Below, piece by piece: positions 7,108 to 20,000 of a stretch of 21,277 bases of DNA. Made by a program: the position numbers and the translations under genes. The notes beneath the pieces were generated by a model. It ran no database searches. It was not told the origin of the DNA and saw only the letters and a list, made by a program, of their open reading frames with translations. Origin of the DNA: Eimeria necatrix. Lineage: Eukaryota; Apicomplexa; Conoidasida; Eucoccidiorida; Eimeriidae. The stretch covers positions 1 to 21,277 of the forward strand of contig NW_013654496.1 of assembly GCF_000499385.1 (NCBI RefSeq), read 5' to 3'. Positions within the stretch are counted from its first letter, which is position 1; the number at the start of each line of letters is the position of its first letter.

Positions 7108-10100
7108 GATTCGTCGGGTTCCGTGAAGAAGGCCTCTGCTTCCTCGGGTGTGGGGTTTTGGAGAAAGGCGAAGTAGGTCTCTGGGGAGTCGGGGCTGAAA
7201 GTGTGGGGTTTGTCCCTAAGGCGCAGCAGCTGCTGCTGCAGCAGCTGCTGCTGCTGCTGCACCTGCTGCAGCCGCTGCTGCGTCTGCTGCGCCTCCGCAG
7301 CCGTGGGCAGCAGCTGCGCAGCCCCCCCGGGGGCCTCCCGGAGGAGACAGTTGAGGGCCTTTTTCAGCAGTTTGAGCTTTTTGTTGCGGGCCCTTTGCTG
7401 CGCAGTTTGCTGCTCCTGCTGCAGCTGCTTCTTCTCGCGAAAAGCTTCAAATTGATCCGCCAAAGTCTGCGGAGACTTTAATTGCAACTTCAAAAGAGAC
7501 AAATATAACTCCGAAAGAACTATCCCCGAACTCCACAAACTCTCGTCAAACAAATAAAGTGTCTCCGTCTGCTCCTCGCGAGTCATCCGCCCCACCACCT
7601 TCTCCAACTCCTCCAAACGCGCCGCTGAAAACAGCGCCAAAAGGAGACACTTTGGGAGATTTAAGGAGACAGTTTTTGGGATAAAAGGAGACAGTTTGGG
7701 GGGTGGAAGGAGACACTTTGGGGGGGGGAAGGAGACAGTTTGGGGATGAAGGAGACAGCTTTGGGGGGATAAAAGGAGACACTTTGGGGGTGAAAGGAGA
7801 CAGTTTTTGGGATAAAAGGAGACGCTTTGGGGGGGGAAGGAGACACTTTGGAGGGGATAAAAGGAGACACTTTGGGGATAAAGGAGACAGTTTTGGGGGG
7901 ATAAGAGGAGACACTTTGGGAGGTGGAAAGAGACACTTTGGGAGGAATAGGAGGAGACACTTTGGGGGGTGAAAGGAGACACTTTTGGGGATAAAGGAGA
8001 CAGTTTTGGGGGGTTAAAAGGAGACACTTTTGGGGATAAAAGAGGCACTTTTGGGGATAAAGGAGACACTTTTGGGGAAATAAAAAAAGACACTTTGGAA
8101 TAAAGGAGACTTTTGGGGATAAAGGAGACAGTTTTGGGGATAAAGGAGACAGTTTTGGGGATAAAGGAGACACTTTTGGGGAGATAAAAGGAGACACTTT
8201 GGAGGTGAAAGGAGACACTTTGGGGTGGAAGGAGACGCTTTGGAGTGAAAGGAGACACTTTGGAGTGAAAGGAGACACTTTGGGGATAAAGGGGACACTT
8301 TGGAGACAGTTTTTGCGGCTAAGGGAGACAGTTTGTGTGGCTAAAAGGAGACACTTTTGTAAGAAGGAGGAGACACTTTTGTGGGCAAAGGGAGAGAGTT
8401 TATGTAAGCGAAAGGAGACACTTTTGCGGCAAAAGGAGACAATGTTCGTAAGCAAACGGAGACACTTTTGTGGGCAAAAGGAGGCACTTTTTGTAGACGA
8501 AAGGAGACAGTTTGTGAGACAAAAGGAGACACTTCTGTTAGCGAAAGGAGACAGTTTGTGCAGTTAAACGGAGACACTTATGTGGACAAAAGGAGACAGT
8601 TTATGTGGTCAAAAGGAGACACTTTTCAAGTCGAAAGGAGACACTTTGGGGTTGAAGGGAGACAGTTTCTGTAAGCAAAGGAGACAGTTTATGTGGTTAA
8701 AAGGAGACAGTTTCTGTGGTTAAAAGGAGACAGTTTGTGTAGTTGAGAGGAGACACCTTATTTAATTAAAAGGAGACACTTTTGTATTCAAGGGAACAGT
8801 TAATATAATTAAAATGAGACCCTTTATGTAGTTAAAAGGAGACACTTTTGCGTAAAAGGAGACGGCTTTACATTAAAGGAGACACCTTTATATAAAAGGA
8901 GACAGTTTTAGAGACAGCTATATATGAAAGGAGACACTTTTGGGGCCAGTCTTGAATAAAAGGAGACAGTTTTATGTTGAAGGAGACAGTTGGAGATAAA
9001 GCAGCCGAAAGGAGACACTTTTGTGTGGAAGGAGACAGTTATGGGTGGAAGGAGACAGTCGTATATTAAAGGAGACAGTTAGAGATTAAAGCAGATAAAA
9101 GGAGACAGTTCGAGACGCAAGGAGACACTTTTCTATTTAACTTATATATAAAGGAGACAAAAGGAGACAGTTATATAAATGAGACAAAAAGAGACAGTTG
9201 TATATAGAGAAGATAAAAGGAGACAATTATATATGGAGGAGATAAAAGGAGACAGCTATATACAGAAGAGACAAAAGGAGACAGTTGTATAATGTACAAA
9301 GGGGACAAAAGGAGACACTTTTGTATAAAAGGGGACACTTCAAGATGAAACGAGACAGAAGGAAACACTTATATCTAAAAGACAAAAGGAGACATTTGGA
9401 GGTGAAAGGAGACAGTTGGAGACAAAAGGAGACATTTAGATGTAAAAGGAGACAGTTAGATGTGGAAGGAGACAGTCAAAAATAAAAGGAGACAGTTGGA
9501 GATAGTAAGGGGAGAGATGAAGACAAAAGGGGACAGTTAAATGTAAAAGGAGACAGTTGAATATAGAAGGAGAGGGGAAATCTAAAAGGAGACAGTTGGA
9601 GATAAAAGAAGACAGTTGGAGACAAAAGGGGACAGTTAAATATAAAAGGAGACAGTGAGATAATGAGGGACAAAAGGGAATAATTTGGAAAAGAAGAAAA
9701 GATAAAAGGAGACAAAAAGGCCCTCGTGGAGTCACAACGCATGCAAGGAGACAAAAGAAGATAAAAGGAGACAAAAGGAGACAGCGAGGGATAGTAAGAG
9801 ATAGTAAGAGACAGCAAGAGATAGTAAAAGATAAAAGGAGATAAAAGGAAATAAAAGGAAAAAAAAGAGACTAAAGAAGACAGTAAGGAATAGTAAGAGA
9901 TAGTGAGAGATAAAAGGAGATAAAAGGAGACAAAAGGAGACAAAAGGAGACAAAAAAGAGACAAAAAGAGACAAAAAAGAGACAAAAAGAGACAAAAGGA
10001 GACAAAAGGAGACAAAATGAGACAAAAGGAGACAGAAGGAGACAAAAGGAGACAGTTAAGGATAGTAAGAGATAGTGGGAGATGGGAGGAGACAGGAGGA

Positions 10101-11546
10101 GACAAAAGGAGACAGTGAGAGATGGAAGAAGACGGGAAGAGACAAAAGAAAAAAGGAGACAAAAGGAGACAGTGAGAGATAGATGAAAATAATAAGAGAT
10201 GAAAGGAAAAAAAGATAAAAGGAGACAGTGAGAGATTGAAGGAGACAAAAGGAGACAGTGGGAGGTCGGGAGAGACAGAAAGAGACAGAAAGAGACAGTA
10301 GGAGACAAATAGGAGACAGTGAGAGATAAAAAGAGACAAAATAAGAGACAGTGAGATAAAAGGAGACAAATAGGAGACAGTAAAAGAAAAAAGGAGACAG
10401 ATAAGAGACAGTAAGAGATAAAAGGAGACAAAGTAAGAGACAGTAGAAGGTAAAAGGAGACAAAATAAGAAACACTAAGAGATATAAGGAGACAAATAGG
10501 AGACAGTAAAAGATAAAAAGAGACAAATAAGAGATCAAAGGAGACAAATAGGAGACAGTAAGAGACAGTAAGAGAGAGTAAAAGAGAGTAAAAGACAGTG
10601 AGAGACAAAAGGAGACAATAAGAGACAGCAAGAGACAGGAGGAGACAGTAGGAGGAGACAGTGAGGGGCAAAAGGAGACAATTAAAAGACAACTGGATAT
10701 AACAGGAGGCTAGAGGAGGGAAAGAGACAATAAGAAGAAAAGGAAATAAACGGAAATAAAGGGACATAAAAGGAAATACAAGATAAGAAAACAAAAGGAA
10801 ATAAAAGGAAATAAAAAGAGACACCAGGAAATAAAAGGAAATTAAAGGAAATAGAAGGAATAAAAAGAAATAAAAGGAAATAAAAGGAGACAACAGGAAA
10901 AAGGGGGAATTAAAAGGAAATAAAAGGAGATAAAAAAGACAAAAGGAGACAAAAGGAGACACATGGGGGAAAAAGATAAAAAGGGGAAAAAAGGAACAAA
11001 GAAAAAAAGGGGAAAAGGCAAAAAGAGACAAATTAAAGAAGAAGGGATAAATAAAAAGCAGAAGGGGAAAATGGAGCAAAAGGAGACAAAAAGAGACAAA
11101 ATGGAAACAAAAAGGAATTAAAAATGCAAAGAAGAGACAAAAAGAGACAACAAAGAGACAATACGGATATAATAAAGAGAGAAACCGGAGCCGAAAAGAG
11201 ACAAAAAGGAGACAAAAGAGAGACAAAAAGAGACGAAAAAGAGACCAAAAGAGACCAGAAAGAGAGACAAAAAGAGACCAAAAAGAGACAATAAAGGGAC
11301 AATAAAGAGACAATAAAGAGACAATAAAGGGACAATAAAGAGACAATAAAGAGACAATAAAGAGACAATAAAGAGACAAAAAAGGGACAATAAAGAGACA
11401 ATAAAGAGACAATAAAGAGCCAATAAAGATCCAAAAGGAGACAAAAGGAGACCCAAAAGGAGACCCAAAAAAAACCGCAAAGGAGACAAAGTGTGTCTGT
11501 GCGCACTGGTATCCTCGTCGGGTTCCGTGTCGGAGTGCGCGCTTTC

Positions 11547-11599
<53 letters not shown>

Positions 11600-11952
11600 G
11601 CTGCAGTGTCTCCTTTTTCACTCTCTGCTGCCAGTTTTTGAAGGCCGAGTTGACCGCGAGAGTCCCCCGGGCCCTGACGAGCTGTCTCCGAATTTCTGTC
11701 TCCTTTTGTCTCCGACTCTGCTGCTGCAGCGACCAGTCCAGCAGCTGGCTGAGGTCTCCGCGGGCGAGGGCCCCGAGGGAGGCGCTGCTGCTTTGTGTCT
11801 CTTCTTCTATTTTAGAAAAAGAAAGTCCAAGTCTTAATGCAAACTCCAAAAAAGATCCGGGGACAACTTCGAGTCTCAAGTGGACCACTGCGAGGCCCAG
11901 GGCCTCCCCGAGGACCTTGAGAAAGTAGCTGCGTTCTTCGTAGTTTATCCCC

Positions 11953-12022
<70 letters not shown>

Positions 12023-15000
12023 GGGGGCGCAGCAGGCGCGCGAGGGCCCCCTTGCGGCGAGCGGCGAGTAACTCGATTGTCTCCTCGCGGTTGTTGAAAA
12101 GCACGAGGGGTTCTTTGGCTTTTCTTTTTTCGGAAAGCGCCGCGAGGGTTTGGAAAAGGAGACCCAAGAACGGAACCCTAAAAAAGGGTTTGGTGGCCCG
12201 CACGTTGTCGAAGTAGGCGAAGGCCAGGTTCAGCAAAACCTCCAACAAAAAGAAAACCACCGGCACCAAAACCACCACCAACAACGCCAAATTCACTGTC
12301 CCAGAGAAACCCCCGCCCAGAATCAACTGCAAACCACAAATTAGGGTTTAGGGTTTAGGGTTTAGGGTTTAGGGTTTAGGGTTTAGGGCATTGGAGAGGG
12401 TTTAGGGTTTAGGGTTTAGAGTTTGGGGCATTCGAGAGGGAGAGAGATGAGGAGACGAAGCAGAGGGACAGAGAAGGAGACAAAAGTAATGAAAGGAGAC
12501 AAAATAAATGAGAGGAGACAAAATAAATAAAAGGAGACAAAATAAATGAAAGGAGACAAAATAAATAAAAGGGGACAGATAAGGAGACACAAAATGGGGG
12601 ACAGGAAGGAGACAAATGGGGAGAGGAAAAAAGAGACAAGTGGGAGATAAGACAGAAACAGAAAGGGCAGAAAAGGAGACAAAAAGGAGACAAAAAGGAG
12701 ACAAAAAGGAGACAAAAAGGAGACAAAAAGGAGACAAAAAAAGGACAAAACGGCGACAAAAAGGGGACAAATAAGGAGATAAAACGAGGCGACAAGGGGA
12801 CAAAAAGAGACAGAAAAGAGACAGAAAGGAGACAAAAAAGGGACAGAAAGGGGAGAAAGAATGAGACAAAAAGGAGACCAGAAGGAGACAAAAAGGAGAC
12901 AAAAAGGAGACACAACGAAGACAAAAAGGGGAAAAAAAGGAGACAAAAAGGAAATAGGAAGGACACAAAAAGGGAATAGAAGGGGGACAAAAAGGAGACA
13001 AAAAGGGGCCAAAAGGAGGACAAAAAAAGGACAAAAAGGGGACAAAAAGGGGACAAACGAGCAGATGAAAACGAGGCAACAAGGGGACAAAAAGAGACAA
13101 AAAGGAGACACAAAACGGGACACAAAAGGGACAAAAAAGAGACAAAAAATAGACAAAAAGGAGAGAAAAAGGAGACACAAAAGGGACAAAAAGGAGACAC
13201 AAAAAGACACAAAAGGGACAAAAAGGAGACACAGAGCGACAAAATGGAGGCAAAAAGGAGACACAAAGGAGACACAAAGGAGACACAAACGGGACAAAAA
13301 GGAGACACAAAAGGGACAAAAAGGAGACACAAAAGGGACAAAAGGAGACCAAAAGGGGACCAAAAGGAGACCAAAAGGAGACCAAAAGGAGACCAAAAGG
13401 AGACCAAAAGGAGACCAAAAGGAGACCAAAAGGAGACAAAGAGGAGACAAAAAGGGGACACAAAAGGGACAAAAAGGAGCTAAAAAGGAGACAAAAAGGA
13501 GACAAAAAGGAGACAAAAAGGAGACAAAAAGCGACAAAATGGAGGCAAAAAGGAGAGAAAAAGGAGACAAAAAGGAGACAAAAAGGGCCAAACTGACCCC
13601 GACGGTGCAGCAGGCGAAAGTCCAAATGGCCATGCTGTGGTTTTCGAGGCGATCCAAAGTGGAGTAGTTTCTGAAGGAGACAAAAAAGGAGACAGTTGCA
13701 ATAAAAGGAGACAGTTAAATTCAAGGAGACAGTTAAATTAAAGGAGGCGGTTAAATTAAAGGAGACAGTTAAATTAAAGGAGACAGTTATATTAAAGGAG
13801 ACAGTTATATTAAAGGAGACAGTTATATTAAAGGAGACAGTTGCAATTAGAGGAGACAGATAAATTAAAGGAGACAGTTGCAATTAAAGGAGACAGTTAA
13901 ATTAAAGGAGACAGTTAAATTAAAGGAGACAGTTAAATTAAAGGAGACAGTTGAGTTAAAGGAGACTTAAAGGAGACAGTTGCAATTAAAGTTGCAATTA
14001 AAGGAGACAGATGCAATTAAAGGAGACAGATGCAATTAAAGGAGACAGATGCAATTAAAGGAGACAGTTGCAATTGAAGGAGACAGTTGCAATTATTTAA
14101 AGGGACTGGTGCAGTTAAAAGGGACTTAATGCCACTTGAAAGGGACTCGGGGGACTGACGGGATTAAAGGGATTAAAAGGGACAAAAAGAGACAAAAAAG
14201 ACAAAAAAAGACAAAAAAAGACAAAAAAGAGACAAAAAGGGACAAAATGGGGCTGAGGTGGCTATATAGAGGAGACAGTCATTTATTAAAGGAGACAGTT
14301 ATTTAAAGGAGACATTTATTTGAAGAAGACATTTATTTGAAGGAGACGGCGACTTAGAAAAGACAGTTATTTAAAGGAGACAGTTATTTAAAGGAGACAT
14401 TTATTTGAAGGAGACAGTTATTTAAAGGAGACATATATTTGGAGAAGACATTTATTTGAAGGAGACAGTTATTTAAAGGAGACATTTATTTGAAAAGACA
14501 TTTATTTAAAGGAGACATTTATTTGAAGGAGACTGTTATTTAAAGGAGACATTTATTTGAAAAGACATTTATTTAAAGGAGACATTTATTTGGAGGAGAC
14601 ATTTATTTGGAGGAGACATTTATTTAAAGGAGACATTTATTTGGAGGAGACATTTATTTAAAGGAGACATTTATTTGAAGAAGATTAGAATTGTTAAGAG
14701 AAAGCAACTAAGAGGCGAGGAAGGAGACATCTGGTTAAGGAGACACTTTCTTGAGGAGACAGTTTTAAAGGAGACAGTTTTAGAAGTTCATTTGTCAAGG
14801 AGACAAATTATCAAGGAGACAATTTGACAACTTGTTAAGGAGACACTTTATTAAAGAGACACTTTATTAAAGAGACACTTTATTAAAGAGACACCTTATT
14901 ATAGAGACACTTTAGAGACAGTTAACTGGAGGACGTTTTATTGAGGAAACACCTTGTTAAAGAGACACTTTATTAAAGAGACACTTTATTAAAGAGACAC

Positions 15001-16625
15001 TTTATTAAAGAGACACTTGGAAACACCTTGTTAAACAGACACTTTAATAAGGAGACAGTTTAATAGGGAGACACTTTGAAAAGAAACACTTTGAAAAGGA
15101 GACACTTTGCCAAGGAGACACTTTATTGAAGAGACACTTTGATAAGGAGACACTTAAGTGAAGAGACACTTTAACAAGGAGACACTTTATTGAAGAGCCA
15201 CTTTAACAAGGAGCCACTTCATTATAAGGAGCCACTTTGAAAAGGAGACACAAAACAGAAGTGTCTCCTTGCCGTTTGTCGAAGGGCTGGCACTTGAGGT
15301 GGAGAATATTGAAGGCAATGGCGAGGGCAGTGGCAGCAGCAACAGTGGCAGAAGGGAGACTCTTGGAGACAAAAAAAGCAGCCGAGGAGACAACTAGAAC
15401 TGCGAGTTTGCGGGCGAAAACGACTGTCTCCCAGAACCAGAACTGGCGCACAAAGCCGTTGTGGAGAAAGCCGAACTTGAGGCGAGTTTGTTTGCTGTTT
15501 AAGTTTTTTCTGTTGACAAAAAGAACCCAAAAGGCCCCCAAGGGGATCCCCACGCTCCATAACAACAACCCCACCACTCCGAGGAGGAAGAAGGGCAGGT
15601 AGGGACTCGAAGGAGACACTTCGCACTGCATGCTCATGGCGGCCGCCAGGAAGAACTTAGTCCCTCCTTGAGTGTCTCCAAACTCTATTCCCGTGCACTT
15701 GAGAAGAGACAGCATGTTGCGGGAAGTGGAAGTGTAGATGAAGAACCAAATGGTGACGAAGACGGGAGTCATGTCTTCGAAGAACTTGGAGAAGTGTCTC
15801 CAAAGTGTCTCCTCGGGAAGAGACACTTTGCGGAACATGAGGAAGAGTCTCTCTTCCTCGAGTTTGTCTCGGAGCTGCTGCGCCAGCGCCTGCAGCTGGA
15901 ACTGCTGCGTCTGCTGCAGCAGCAGCAGCTGCCGCTGCGTCTGCTGCTGCTGCTGCTGCTGCAGTCTGGAGACCAGCAGGTACAGCAGCAGCGTGGCTGC
16001 TGCTGGCAGCGCCAGCGGCAGCAGCAAGTAAAACAACATGGAGTAGAAATATGTCTCCGAATAACTCAAGTGGAAGAGACTCCGGAGGAGACAGTCCACG
16101 GAGACCCACCGGGACTTGGAGGAGACACTCATCTGCTGCTGCACGTCGGACCGCAGCCGCAAAAACCAAGAAGGGACTCCAAGTGTCTCCAAATCCAACA
16201 CTGTGAAGACCCACATGCAAGTCACGAAGTTGGAAGCAATTTTAATCACAACAGAATGAATGGACCTTCTGTTAAATCCCGCGGAGACATTCAAATAGGC
16301 CATCACCATGTTGAACAGCAGCAGCCCCAAGTAGTACAGAAAAAGGAGACACCCGTTTAGAGACACTTGGGGACAGACAGTGCAGAGTTCGCTCTCGAAG
16401 TTGTTGGAAAACCCCTCTTTGCATTCGCTGCACAAAAAGTCCCCCATTGTCTCCGCGCAAGTCCCTCCGTCTCTGCATGCGCCGGAGACGGGACACTTGA
16501 GGAACAGCCAGTCCCCAGGTGTCTCCAAACTGTCTCTGAGTTTCACGAGGAAGTAGTTCGCCTTCGGATAAGGCATTATGTGGTCTTCGCTGCTCACTGC
16601 TGCTGCTGCTGCGTCCGCTGCTGCG

Positions 16626-16657
<32 letters not shown>

Positions 16658-16681
16658 GGCGGCGGACGACCCCGAGGCCGC

Positions 16682-16713
<32 letters not shown>

Positions 16714-16957
16714 ACGGCAGCTGCAGCAGCCGGGCCTGTGCTGCTGCTGTCAGGCCCCCCTCGCAAACCGCCCCCGAGGGACACAACTCGCAGCTGCTGC
16801 TGCTGCTGACATAAAATGTCCCCTTTTCGCAAAAGCACTGCTGCTGCTCCGTCATGCCCCGAAAACTTGTCGAAAAAACTCCACAAAGTCCATTGCAGTG
16901 AGAGTCTTGCACGGAGGACTTGTAGGACCCCGCGGGACAAGGCACGCACACCTTCCG

Positions 16958-17010
<53 letters not shown>

Positions 17011-20000
17011 GGCTGCGGGGGGACGCCGGCGAGGAGGCAGACACCAACTCCAACGGGGACTCTTCGTAGCCGAAGAAGGCGTAGCCGCGGTCGCACAGGC
17101 CTGAGGAGACAGTTGGAAAGAGGAGACTGTTGGAAAGAGGAGACTGTTGGAAAGAGGAGACAGTTGCTAAAAGGAGACAGTTGGAAAGAGGAGACAGTTG
17201 GAAAGAGGAGACAGTTGGAAAGAGGAGACAGTTGTGAGGAGGAGACAGTTGTGAGGAGGAGACAGTTGTTAAAAAGAGACAGTTGTAAGGAGGAGACAGT
17301 TGCTGAAAGGAGACAGTTGCTAGGAGGAGACAGTTGCAGAAAGGAGACAGTTTAGTCTTTAAAGGAGACTCCCAGTTTTCGACTAAAAGCGACTTTTAAG
17401 TTGAACACGGAGGCTTTATTTGAAAGGAAGAAAGAGGTTGGAGAGGAGACAGAAAAGGAGACAAAAATGGAGACAGACAGGAGAGGCAGGAGAGCCAAAA
17501 AAAAGAAAAAAAATAGAAGAAATTCAAACCAAAGGAGACAGTAAAAGGAGACAGGAGACACTTGTTGGCGAGTTAAAGAAGACAAAGAAGGAGAGTCTTT
17601 CTGGAAGCTAATGGGAGACAGAGTGAAGACAGAAAGGAGACAAAAGGAGACAAAAGGAGACAGTTTACTGGGACTTGGAAGGAGACAAAAGGAGACACTT
17701 CCCAAGAAGGCCAAAAGGAGACAGCCACTTGGGACTCAAAAGAAACAGAAAAGACACCGTTTGAAAGCCAAAAGAAAGGAGACAAAAGGGAGACAAAGTG
17801 TCGACAAAAAGGAGACAAAAAGGAGACAAAAAGTCGAGAAAAATGAGACAAAAAGGAGACAAAAAGGAGACAAAAAGTCGACAAAAAGCCGACAAAAAGT
17901 CGAAAAAAAGTCGACAAGAAGGAGACAAAAAGGAGACAAAAAGGAGACAAAAAGCTGGCAAAAAGGAGACAAAAAATCGAGAAAAAGTCGAGAAAAAGGA
18001 GACAAAGAGTCGAGAAAAAGGAGACAAAACGTGGAGAAAAAGCCGAGAAAAAGTCGAGAAAAAGTGGAGAAAAAGGAGACAAAATGGAGACGAAGAGTCG
18101 AGAAAAGGAGACAGTGGCTGACAGTCTTCTGCGCTGGAGGGCGTGTCGAAGCCGGCGGTGATGCGGGTGTGGGGGGGGCAGTCCTGGGGCGGCATTGGAG
18201 TGTCTCCTTGACAAAGTGTCTCCTTTTGGCAAGGCAGGAAGCCCTGGGGACAAGCTGCAGCATCGAGGCAGGAGACAGTCTCCTGGGGGCAGCAGGAAGC
18301 AGCAGCAGCAGCGCAAAGTGTCTCCTTTTGGCCGCAGGCGAGGAAGCCGGGCGGGCAGCTGCCGCTGCTGCTGCAGGAGACAGTCTCCGCGGGGCAGCAG
18401 GAGACAGCAGCAGCAGCACAAAGTGTCTCCTTTTCGCAGGAGACAGTCCCTCCGGGACAGAAGCGGCGGGGGTCTCTGCATGCAACGCACTGCTTCAAAA
18501 GGGGACTGTAGAAGTAGCCTTTGCTGCAGAGACACTGCGCAGCAGCAGTGGCCCCTTGTGCTGCAGTCCCCGAGTTCTCGTCGCAGGCCCTGCAGCTGCT
18601 GTTGCCAAGTGTCTCCTTGTAGGTGTTGACGGGACAAAGGAGACACCCCTTGGTCTCCTCCGCTGCTGCTGCTCCTGCTGCTGCTGCTGCTCCTGCTGCT
18701 GCTGCTGCTCCTGCTGCTGCAGCAGAGGAGGAGCGGTAGTAGTACCCAGGGCCGCAGACGCAGTCTGCTGCTGCTGCTGCTCCTGCTGCTGCTGTTGTCA
18801 TCGAAAGGGGACACTTCACCAGCCCCCGCTCCACGCCTGTCTCCTTGTCCAGGCCCCCGGGGCAGTAGTAACCCACGGGACACTTCTGCACCAAACAAAC
18901 CCCACACCAGGAGACACTTTGGAGACACTTTTGGAGACAGAAGTGGAGACACTTTGGAGACAGAAGTGGAGACAGAAATGGAGAAAGAAATGGAGAAAGA
19001 AATGAAGAAAGAAATGGAGAAATTTGGAGAAATTTGGAGACATTTGGAGACATTTGGACAAAACTGGATAAATTTAGAGACAGAATTGGAGACAGAATTG
19101 GAGACAGAATTGGAGACAGAGTTGGAGACAGAGTTGGAGACAGAAATGGAGACAGAATTGGGAGAGAATTGGAGACAGAATTGGAGACAGAATGGGAGAC
19201 AGAAAGTAAACCCTAAAAAAGGGTTTGGCGGACAGTGCAGATCTGGGAGTCGGGGTCTCTGAACTCTCCGGGCTCGCAGACGCAAAGAGACACCGAGTCT
19301 GCTGCTGCTGTCTCCGTGAGCGCCCCCAGGGGACAGGAGACAGGCCAGCTGTTGGAGACAGTGTCTTTGAAGGTCCCCTGAGGCACGGGGAGACACTGCC
19401 CCACACTGTCTCCGCTCGCGAGCGATGGCGCGTAGCCCGCTCGGCAGCTGCGCGCATGCAGACAGGAGACAGAGGGGACTGAGGGGACAAAGGAGACAGA
19501 AAGGAGACAGAAAGGAGACAGAAAGGAGACAGAAAGGAGACAGGGGAGACTTTGGAGACAAAGGAGATATGAAGGGGACAAAGGAGACAGAAAAGGGGAC
19601 AAAGGGGACACAAAAGGAGACAGAGGGGACTTTGGGGACAAAAGGAGACAGAAAGGAGACAGAGGGGACTGAGGGGACAAAAGGAGGCATGAAGGAGACA
19701 CAGAAGGAGACAGAGGGGACTTTGGGGACAAACGGAGACAGAAAGGAGACAAAGGAGACACAAGAGGAGGCAGAGGAGGCTTTGGGGACAAAGGAGATAT
19801 GAAGGAGACAAAGGAGACATAAAAGGAGACAAAGGAGACACAAAGGAGACAAAGGGGACACAGGAGGAGACAAAGAGGACTTTGGGGACAAAAGGAGACA
19901 CTGGAGGGGCGGCGGAGGCTGGGGGCACAAAAGGAGACAGTCTCCGAAAAAAGGCACTTTTGGGGCTTTTCTGCATGCGCTGGGGACTCTGGGACTCGCA

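Noticed and set aside
7625..9480. CRISPR-like direct repeats with spacers
   Set aside because: Unit and spacer lengths vary, the spacers are related to each other, and the context is a eukaryotic intron.
9871..11412. 513-codon minus-strand open frame, and other L/S/F/C/P-only frames at 6837-8455, 9476-10631 and 11033-11506
   Set aside because: The sense strand is a stop-free pyrimidine repeat; all frames are open, composition is that of the repeat, and exons 6 and 7 join in phase across it.
12861..13667. 268-codon + strand frame rich in K, G, D, E, T, Q and R
   Set aside because: It is the translation of GGAGACAAAAA units in intron 5 and has no non-repeat residues until it runs antisense through exon 5.
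18886..19234. Reading exon 2 straight on without intron 2
   Set aside because: The frame meets TAG seven codons past the donor, whereas splicing in phase 0 gives the module CTKCPVGYYCPGG.
17573..19957. 794-codon minus-strand frame
   Set aside because: It runs through exons 2 and 3 in the wrong frame and through introns 1-3; Cys module motifs appear only in the frame I used.
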